64,000 nt of DNA from Hippasteria phrygiana (Eukaryota > Echinodermata > Asteroidea > Valvatida > Goniasteridae), in the NCBI GenBank assembly GCA_037893225.1, contig JAZGUH010000229.1, positions 62,001 to 126,000 of the forward strand, given 5' to 3'. The position numbers and the translations under genes are program-made. A model generated the notes under the pieces. That model did no database searches. It worked only from the letters and a program-made list of their open reading frames with translations, and was not told where the DNA came from. Of this stretch, positions 40,442 through 47,079 are shown one piece after another (within the stretch, counting starts at the first letter, position 1; each line of letters begins with the position of its first letter).

Positions 40442-43032
40442 ATATAAAGTTAGATCATCTCAGTAAAAAAACTAACGAAGAACTATTAGAAATAATCGCG
40501 GATAAACACATCGAGTTGGACGAACCAACGGGGGAAAAAGGTCGGTATATTAAAGCGGACTATATATCCGCTATAGAAAGCAAGTTTTTAAAGGGGGACG
40601 AGCTCGAAGGGAAATATCCAACAAAATTCTGCTATAGATGCGTCAAAAAGATTTGCGCGTTTAGAAAAGTAAGAGACCATTGTCACATCACCGGCAAGTA
40701 TAGAGGAGCCGCACACATGTGCTGTAACTTAAAATTGCGAATCGTACCTAACAAAACGACAATACCGGTCATTTTTCACAACTTAGAAAATTACGACGCC
40801 CATTTGATTATGCAGAGTATTTCGGAAACCGACGGAAAACTAAAGTGTATAGCTAAAACGTCCGAAAAATATATTTCATTTTCAATAGGCCAACTCAGAT
40901 TTTTAGATTCATTTAATTTCTTATCCACGTCGTTGGAACGATTGGTAGCCGCGTGTCCGATAGATGCGTTTAAGTACATCGATAAAGCGACCGCCCCTCT
41001 CAGCTACGCAAGTAAAGCGACGAAGTCGACGATAGCGACGACGACGAGGGGTAAAGCGACTAAGACGACGAAGACGGCGATAGACCCGGATGAAGACGAA
41101 GACGAAGTTAACGATTACAACGTAATCGGAAAACTGATAACCTACTTGGCAGAGTCTAACAGCCCCGTATCACCTTTGTACGATGGTTACTTGGCAGAGT
41201 CTTCACCTTTGGACGACGACGAAGCGCCACCCATCGACCTCGATAAACGAGATCTTTTAATTAAAAAGGGTGTATATCCCTACGAGTATATGGACAGCTT
41301 TGAACGATTTAACGAAACTGAACTTCCAGCTAAACATTATTTTTATAGCGGTCTAACGGATAAACACATAAGCGACTCTGACTATGAACACGCTAAAAAA
41401 GTATGGCGTACCTTCGACATCAAAAACTTGGGTGAATATCACGACCTCTACGTATTGACCGATGTACTATTACTATCCAGCGTATTCGAGAATTTTAGAA
41501 AAATCTGTATAGCAAATTATAAGTTGGATCCGTGCCATTATTTTACATCACCCGGCCTAAGTTGGGACGCTTTATTAAAACACTCTAAAGTCAAATTAGA
41601 ACTCTTGACCAATATAGATCAGCATTTATTTGTAGAGAAAGGAACCAGAGGAGGGATATCTAGCGTGGGCTCACTTCGCTACGCCGAGGCCAACAATTCA
41701 TACCTAAAAGATTACGACCCGAGCAAACCCAACTCGTATATTTCGTATCTAGACGCCAACAACCTCTACGGATGGGCCATGAGTCAACCATTACCGATCT
41801 CAGACTTTAGGTGGATCGACGAAAAGAAATTAGGTTTGTTTACCGCCGAATATATATCGTCTCTAGCCGACGACTCTCTTTGGGGCTATATTCTCGAAGT
41901 GGATTTAGACTATCCAACCTCTCTACACGACTTACACAACGGTTATCCTTTAGCGCCCGTAAACCGAATCATACCTTTAGAATCGATGAGTCCTTATCAG
42001 CTAGACTCGATGGAAAAAACAGACTCTAAACCGTCGAACGAAACTAAGTTGGTAGCGACGGGTGGACCGAGAAAGAATTACGTACTTCATTATAGAAATC
42101 TAAAATTTTACCTCGCTCACGGTTTAGAACTAACTAAAGTACGTAGGGTTTTAAAGTTTACTCAAACGCCCTGGATGAAATCTTATATCGACAAAAATAC
42201 CCAACTCAGAAAAGAAGCTAAATCCGATTTTGAAAAAGACTTTTTTAAATTGATGAACAACTCGGTATTTGGCAAAACTATGGAAGACGTTAGAAAGCGA
42301 ATGGATACTCACTTGTGTAGAGCCCACGAAGAAGATAGAATTCGTCGTCTGGTGGCTAAGCCCAATTACAACGGTAGGACAATTTTTGAACGCTGTAATC
42401 TATTAATGATAAACATGTATAAAACCCGAGTTGTTTTAAACAAACCCGTCTATTGCGGTATGAGTATTTTAGACTTATCGAAGCTTTTAATGTATGAATT
42501 TTATTACGATAAACTAAAAAAGACGTATGAAGACAAAGTCGATTTGATTTATACCGATACGGACTCGTTGCTCTTACGTATCGAAACTGAAGACGTTTAT
42601 CTCGATATGGAAAAAGACAAAGACTCGTACGATTTTAGCAACTACGAGAAAGACCACTTTTTATACGACGATTCAAACAAAAAAATAATAGGCAAGTTCA
42701 AGGACGAATGCGGTGGAAAACCTATCAAAGAAGTGGTTTGCATCAGATCAAAAATGTACTCTATTTTCATGGACGATAAGAAGAACATTAAGAAATCAAA
42801 AGGAGTCAAAAAGTACGTCGTTTCCAACGCGATAACTCATCAAGATTATAAAGACTGCCTCTTTAACTCTAGAGTTTATCGACACGATATGAACACGTTG
42901 AGGAGCGACAAACATATCGTGAACTCTTTAACTCAAAATAAGGTATCACTCAATCCCAGAGACGACAAACGGTATATCTTAGACGATGGAATTCATACTC
43001 TGATGCACGATCATTATCGAACAAACGTTTAA
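40378..43032 (+). CDS. pPolB C-terminal part (polymerase core), left arm
   Basis: Open from 40375 to TAA 43032; the nominal TTG start at 40378 is only the frame opening. In order: a third SAP-like motif (PTG at 50-52), the HNH/endonuclease-VII-like site (CYRC at 85, RDHCHITGKYRGAAH at about 99-113), exonuclease motif II (NLENYDAH), and an acidic Thr/Lys-rich insert (about 205-290). Then come polymerase motif A (YLDANNLYGWAMS, 457 onward), motif B (KLMNNSVFGK, 624-633) and motif C (YTDTDSLL, 725-732). All catalytic Asp residues of motifs A and C are present. It replicates viral DNA from a protein primer in this family. The catalytic core is intact; only the upstream joins are broken. Confidence 0.9.
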   Translation: MLDLRVPLQYKTNTCECTHPIDIKLDHLSKKTNEELLEIIADKHIELDEPTGEKGRYIKADYISAIESKFLKGDELEGKYPTKFCYRCVKKICAFRKVRDHCHITGKYRGAAHMCCNLKLRIVPNKTTIPVIFHNLENYDAHLIMQSISETDGKLKCIAKTSEKYISFSIGQLRFLDSFNFLSTSLERLVAACPIDAFKYIDKATAPLSYASKATKSTIATTTRGKATKTTKTAIDPDEDEDEVNDYNVIGKLITYLAESNSPVSPLYDGYLAESSPLDDDEAPPIDLDKRDLLIKKGVYPYEYMDSFERFNETELPAKHYFYSGLTDKHISDSDYEHAKKVWRTFDIKNLGEYHDLYVLTDVLLLSSVFENFRKICIANYKLDPCHYFTSPGLSWDALLKHSKVKLELLTNIDQHLFVEKGTRGGISSVGSLRYAEANNSYLKDYDPSKPNSYISYLDANNLYGWAMSQPLPISDFRWIDEKKLGLFTAEYISSLADDSLWGYILEVDLDYPTSLHDLHNGYPLAPVNRIIPLESMSPYQLDSMEKTDSKPSNETKLVATGGPRKNYVLHYRNLKFYLAHGLELTKVRRVLKFTQTPWMKSYIDKNTQLRKEAKSDFEKDFFKLMNNSVFGKTMEDVRKRMDTHLCRAHEEDRIRRLVAKPNYNGRTIFERCNLLMINMYKTRVVLNKPVYCGMSILDLSKLLMYEFYYDKLKKTYEDKVDLIYTDTDSLLLRIETEDVYLDMEKDKDSYDFSNYEKDHFLYDDSNKKIIGKFKDECGGKPIKEVVCIRSKMYSIFMDDKKNIKKSKGVKKYVVSNAITHQDYKDCLFNSRVYRHDMNTLRSDKHIVNSLTQNKVSLNPRDDKRYILDDGIHTLMHDHYRTNV
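42286..42310. repeat. 25-bp segment copied in reverse at 43073-43097
   Basis: The polymerase-gene stretch GACGTTAGAAAGCGAATGGA (plus TACTC) occurs in exact reverse complement 0.8 kb downstream in the noncoding gap. The mirrored pair is in the right arm. Confidence 0.85.
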
Positions 43033-43179
43033 AAAATCGTTATACAGGCTGCCTAGCTACTCGCGTACGACCGAGTATCCATTCGCTTTCTAACGTCGTA
43101 TAGGAATACACCAGAAATTCAAAATCATCAGATTTCAAAAGGGAAACCCCCTTTACGATAAAAAATGAGAAAAAAATAA

Positions 43180-43203
43180 TAAAAATAATTATATATATAA
43201 ATC
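43180..43203 (+). promoter_or_regulatory. AT-rich putative promoter before the chimeric viral ORF
   Basis: ATTATATATATAAATC ends at the ATG of 43204. A TATA-like tract so close to the start suggests a short leader, but no TSS can be placed. The right-arm copy precedes the Cys-rich gene in the same way. Confidence 0.4.
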
Positions 43204-44175
43204 ATGTGCAAGTGGTTAAACATCGGAAAGCCAACTACGTGCGAAAAAGATGGAGACCCGTGGTGTCTCGATCATTTCGGCATACGAGATCTAGCGCCCA
43301 AACCGTGTTTAATTTGTGGCTGCGGAACTAAATCAACTACGCAACTTTGTACGAATCATTCTTTAAGTAACGTAACATCTTTCGATACACCCTACGAACG
43401 TAGCTACGCGAGCGCTTTAAAGACCAGTACTAACGCAACGAGACCAACTAATTTAAAAGTAAAGGATAAGTATTACGATATTTTTGTGGATGTAGCTAAT
43501 AAATGTAGATTGTACGATAATACTATAAAAATGCCAGACGTTATAACCGATCATGAAGAGAATATTTTTCTCATGTTGAACGAAATTGCTATAACAGCAA
43601 TTATACATCATATGGAAAAGGTCGCAATCTTTATGGGAATAAATGTAGAATTCTTAAAGTACATCGAGGGAACTAGATACGATTATCATACAAAAGTTAG
43701 AATGATAACGTATATTTGGTATCTCAAGGCGTGTTTCGATAAAGACTATAAACAAGATCTCAAGAAGATCTTGATCAGCTCCGGACTAACTCTATATACT
43801 TACAAGCTGAAATTCTTCGAAACTAGATCTAGAAATATCAACGTATCTGACGACGTAAAATATGGATATATGGGTCCGTTGACACCGACTTATTTAATAA
43901 GTAAAGATAAACGAGGTATAATGGATACTTTAACGAAACTAGCTGATGAATTAGGTATAGATTGGAGACAATTTTGTACATACGCCGGAATGAACTATAA
44001 TTGTGTAGAACAAATAGATGCCGATTATAAAGAAACAACCGAAAAAGCTTTTATGGCCTGTTATAAATTTTATTCAGACCACAGAGGTTACGACGATATA
44101 AATACTATATTTCGGCGCATCATGCACCAGATAGGCAGATCGGATTTAGCTATAGCGTATAACGATGTCTTTTGA
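43204..44175 (+). CDS. Chimeric viral protein: zinc-binding N-terminus plus two death-domain-like regions
   Basis: 323 residues. Residues 1-54 are identical to the start of the Cys-rich protein on the right arm (C..C..H...PCLICGCGT...C..H) and end exactly at the arm boundary (43366). The unique part then carries two helical regions of death-domain character: about 122-200 (LNEIAITAIIHHMEKVAIF, MGINVEFLKYIEGTRYD) and, clearer, about 238-318 (LTKLADELGIDWRQFCTYAG, CVEQIDADYKETTEKAFMAC, RRIMHQIGRSDLAIAY). The second matches the six-helix pattern L..LA..LG.DW..........I..I........A...L..W.......T...L...L..IGR.DLA. Death domains mediate homotypic assembly in apoptotic and innate immune signalling, so interference with host signalling is plausible but inferred. 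The native N-terminus has probably been overwritten by the arm. Confidence 0.75.
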   Translation: MCKWLNIGKPTTCEKDGDPWCLDHFGIRDLAPKPCLICGCGTKSTTQLCTNHSLSNVTSFDTPYERSYASALKTSTNATRPTNLKVKDKYYDIFVDVANKCRLYDNTIKMPDVITDHEENIFLMLNEIAITAIIHHMEKVAIFMGINVEFLKYIEGTRYDYHTKVRMITYIWYLKACFDKDYKQDLKKILISSGLTLYTYKLKFFETRSRNINVSDDVKYGYMGPLTPTYLISKDKRGIMDTLTKLADELGIDWRQFCTYAGMNYNCVEQIDADYKETTEKAFMACYKFYSDHRGYDDINTIFRRIMHQIGRSDLAIAYNDVF

Positions 44176-44184
44176 AAATATAAA

Positions 44185-44525
44185 CCGAGTATCAGTTCAT
44201 CTATAGTTCATCTATAAGTCATCTATAGTTCATCTATCAGTTATCTATCAGTTATCTATAAGTCATCTATAAGTCATCTATCAGTTATCTATCAGTCATC
44301 TATAGTTCATCTATAAGCCAACTATAGTTCATCTATCAGTTATCTATCAGTTATCTATCAGTTATCTATAAGTCATCTATCAGTTATCTATAAGCCATCT
44401 ATAGTTCATCTATCAGTTCATCTATCAGTTATCTATCAGTTATCTATAGTTCATCTATAGTTCATCTATAGATCATCTATCAGTTATCTATAGTTCATCT
44501 ATAGTTCATCTATAGATCAAATATC
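44185..44525. repeat. 11-bp tandem array in the viral centre
   Basis: About thirty units of ATCTATAGTTC, ATCTATCAGTT and ATCTATAAGTC follow each other with an 11-bp register. It lies between the death-domain gene and the VLTF3-like gene. A/T-rich direct repeats between viral genes often act as replication origins or enhancers; here that is only a possibility. Confidence 0.9.
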
Positions 44526-44552
44526 TACTATATCGCTCTTTTTTTCGTGCTA

Positions 44553-44566
44553 TAATATAAAAGAGT
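44553..44566 (+). promoter_or_regulatory. TATA-like element before the VLTF3-like gene
   Basis: GCTATAATATAAAAGAG lies about 95 bp upstream of the ATG at 44661. It is a strong TATA match in otherwise unremarkable sequence. Confidence 0.35.
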
Positions 44567-44660
44567 CAACGTTTAAACTTTACGAGCCAAACGATTCTGG
44601 CGAAGACTTTATCGTTTAACGTTATAAAAAAGTTGTTAATTGAAATATCACGCTCTTTAA

Positions 44661-45572
44661 ATGATGGAGATCGATGCTACCATAGATATCGCTAATTTAA
44701 ATTTAAAAATTCTAAACAGTTTATCGAGTCATCAACAATTTTGTTTCATTTGGCAAACTTGCGAAATTTTCGATCGGTGGAAAAACAGCGGTTATAAAAA
44801 GTCTCTCAGTTATAAAAACGATTCGGACAAAAGGCAAAAAATAAAACGAGACTATTTACTGATTGCGTCGAAATATATAGATATAGATTTAACGTTATTA
44901 AAGACTCAGCCCATCTACTGCGAGTGTGGAAATACGAACTTTATAAGAGACGAGGATGGGACGTATTGTTCAGTATGCAAGACCGAACAGAATATTATAG
45001 ATTTCTGCCCTAGTTTTAAAGACGTAGATAGAGCGAATTTATCTAATAAATATACGTATACTAGAAAAGGTCATTTTAAAGACGCCATCAAGAAATTTCA
45101 AGGAGATCAAAACGTAGATCAAACGAAAATATTTAACGTCGTAAAAATTATAAATAACGAAATAAAACATCACAAATTATCGGCGAATATGCGAGATAAA
45201 AATTGCATCACTAAAGATCAAGTTTATATGTTTTTGTCGGAAAACAATCTGGGAAGTTTTTACGACGATATAAATTTAATTTATAATCTAATCACCGGAA
45301 TAAAATGTCCGGATATAAGTAAATACCTCGACGTTTTATTGGTAGATTTTGACAAATTAGAAGAAGCTTTACGATATTGTAATAATAATAACGTTAGGAT
45401 AAATTCGTTGAACGTAAATTATAAATTGTATAAACTATTGCAAAAAAATTCTTACAAGTGCAAAAAGGATGACTTTTACATTTTAAAAACAAAAATAAAA
45501 GAAGAGGAACACGAAGAAGCTATGATGAAAGCTTTCGAGTACCTAGGTTGGAAATGGATTCCTACGAAATAG
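44661..45572 (+). CDS. VLTF3-like viral late transcription factor
   Basis: 303 residues. A zinc ribbon sits at C87-x-C89 and C103-x2-C106 (CECGNTNF...GTYCSVC). It is followed by the family core: YTYTRKGHFKDAIKKFQGDQ (131-150), the segment KDQVYMFLSENNLGSFYDDI, NLITGIKCPDIS, LNVNYKLYKLLQKNSYKCKK, and the C-terminal AFEYLGWKWIPT. This order matches the poxvirus A2L/VLTF3 family found across nucleocytoplasmic large DNA viruses, where it drives late gene transcription. Length and C-terminal L.W..IPT ending agree with the family. It ends 11 bp into the convergent PCNA gene. Such a factor is not standard in Mavericks or adintoviruses. Confidence 0.85.
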   Translation: MMEIDATIDIANLNLKILNSLSSHQQFCFIWQTCEIFDRWKNSGYKKSLSYKNDSDKRQKIKRDYLLIASKYIDIDLTLLKTQPIYCECGNTNFIRDEDGTYCSVCKTEQNIIDFCPSFKDVDRANLSNKYTYTRKGHFKDAIKKFQGDQNVDQTKIFNVVKIINNEIKHHKLSANMRDKNCITKDQVYMFLSENNLGSFYDDINLIYNLITGIKCPDISKYLDVLLVDFDKLEEALRYCNNNNVRINSLNVNYKLYKLLQKNSYKCKKDDFYILKTKIKEEEHEEAMMKAFEYLGWKWIPTK

Positions 45573-46320
45573 CTAGTCTTTTTATATATAAAGTTACGAC
45601 TCCTAAATTACCGGCTAATATAGCAATTTTAAGAGGATCGTCTTCATCTTTTGGGGCAAATATTTGAATCTGCTTTTCTAAATTACATATTTTTAATATT
45701 ACCCCGATATTTTTGCTATCGAACGCACAATCGTATAACGGAAAGTCATCTTTAATTCCAATATTTAAAGAAGAGCTATATAACTGACCTTCTTTGCAAT
45801 AGATCGATAAATAATTTTTATGTACGCACAAGTCTAACGATTTGCTCATATTTATCATATTTTTAATTTTAGAAAAACAAACGCTTTCTATAACCACAGC
45901 TTCAAAGTAGTGGTCTTTGCTAGGTATTTGAGTTTTTTCGCATTCTTCTATCAATCCTATAACGATTTTATATACTTTAGAACTAGTATAATCATTATAG
46001 ACTGTGATAATTAGATTATCGGAAGTCATTTTCAAATCTACAGATTCTTTACGTTTTATACTTTTTGTAATTTTTTGTAAATGCTTTACATTTAGAAAGA
46101 AACACGTTGGTTTATTTTTTGTATAATCAAATTTGAAGAATTGATCTCTAGGAAATACTATGTCTACGAAAACGTTTGTATTTTCGTCGTAGTATACGTG
46201 ATATAAACCGGTATTATCTATCCTAAATTGAGTTTTTTGCATAAAAGAACTCAGCATATCTATAACAGACTTTAGAATATAACCGTTCATTATGGTCACG
46301 TTAAATATTTCGCAGCTCAT
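45562..46320 (-). CDS. PCNA-like sliding clamp
   Basis: 252 residues, close to the usual 255-265 of PCNA. The start (FNVTIMNGYILKSVIDMLSS) and features such as FRIDNTGLYHVYYDE, KTQFRIDN, VKHLQKITKSIKRKESVDLK and DLKMTSDNLIITVYND follow the N-terminal PCNA domain. The C-terminal half includes DDFPLYDCAFDSKNIGVILK and an AILAGNLGVVTLYIKRL ending that resembles the final strands. A clamp would tether the polymerase during replication. The gene converges on the VLTF3-like gene with an 11-bp overlap and starts 85 bp left of the stop of the Cys-rich gene, same strand. Confidence 0.85.
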   Translation of the reverse strand: MSCEIFNVTIMNGYILKSVIDMLSSFMQKTQFRIDNTGLYHVYYDENTNVFVDIVFPRDQFFKFDYTKNKPTCFFLNVKHLQKITKSIKRKESVDLKMTSDNLIITVYNDYTSSKVYKIVIGLIEECEKTQIPSKDHYFEAVVIESVCFSKIKNMINMSKSLDLCVHKNYLSIYCKEGQLYSSSLNIGIKDDFPLYDCAFDSKNIGVILKICNLEKQIQIFAPKDEDDPLKIAILAGNLGVVTLYIKRLAIS

Positions 46321-46385
46321 TTTACGTTTATACGTTGATACTTTTTAATTTTTAATTTTTGTAGGTCTAGTCGTATACTAGTACA

Positions 46386-46405
46386 CCCTACGAGTGTAGC
46401 TACGC
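46386..46405. repeat. Copy of the CCCTACGAGTGTAGCTACGC palindromic word
   Basis: Matches the word at 40115-40139 and, with changes, at 43390-43413. Here it lies in the intergenic gap immediately after the Cys-rich gene stop. Confidence 0.8.
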
Positions 46406-46908
46406 TAAATATTTCGATATTCATATATATGTTTTGAATAAGCTTTAAAACCACAGTGCTCAATTTTATTACACTTGGTGCAATTACCATTTTTAGAAAA
46501 AGTACCACGACCACAGCGGCCGCAGGGGGTTAAGGCTCTACCGAGTTTTTTAAAACGGTCCGCGTGCAAAGCGCAATATCTAGGGTCGGACTTGGCAGCT
46601 GGCTTATTACAGCGTTTTGAGCTACTACAAAGTAACCAAGAACATCGACATTTTTCGGGGTTAAATTTAAAGTAGAGTTCTTTTATAACTCTTTTATACT
46701 TGGTTTTAGCCAGCTTTTCGATGCGTTCTAGTCGCTGTCTTTCTTTTAAAGAATGATTCGTACAAAGTTGCGTAGTTGATTTAGTTCCGCAGCCACAAAT
46801 TAAACACGGTTTGGGCGCTAGATCTCGTATGCCGAAATGATCGAGACACCACGGGTCTCCATCTTTTTCGCACGTAGTTGGCTTTCCGATGTTTAACCAC
46901 TTGCACAT
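46405..46908 (-). CDS. Cys-rich zinc-binding viral protein with an internal repeat
   Basis: 167 residues. Two similar modules are visible: residues about 12-52 (TCEKDGDPWCLDHF ... PCLICGCGTKST ... CTNH) and about 99-146 (RCNKPAAKSDPRYCALHA ... PCGRCGRGTFSK ... CTKC). They share C-x5-8-(W/Y)C-x2-H, PC-x2-CG-x-GT and a closing C-x2-H/C. This suggests tandem zinc-binding units from an ancient duplication. The first 54 residues lie in the inverted arm; the rest lies in the unique centre, so this is probably the original gene and the left-arm version the copy. No known family is recognised. Confidence 0.7.
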   Translation of the reverse strand: MCKWLNIGKPTTCEKDGDPWCLDHFGIRDLAPKPCLICGCGTKSTTQLCTNHSLKERQRLERIEKLAKTKYKRVIKELYFKFNPEKCRCSWLLCSSSKRCNKPAAKSDPRYCALHADRFKKLGRALTPCGRCGRGTFSKNGNCTKCNKIEHCGFKAYSKHIYEYRNI

Positions 46909-47079
46909 GATTTATATATATAATTATTTTTATTATTTTTTTCTCATTTTTTATCGTAAAGGGGGTTTCCCTTTTGAAATCTGATGATTTTGAATTTCTG
47001 GTGTATTCCTATACGACGTTAGAAAGCGAATGGATACTCGGTCGTACGCGAGTAGCTAGGCAGCCTGTATAACGATTTT

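Noticed and set aside
41811..42029. 72-codon ORF within the polymerase gene (and its mirror 48083-48301)
   Set aside because: Shadow frame inside the well-supported polymerase core.
44185..44525. CRISPR-like array
   Set aside because: Units are contiguous 11-mers without unique spacers, in a eukaryotic viral element.
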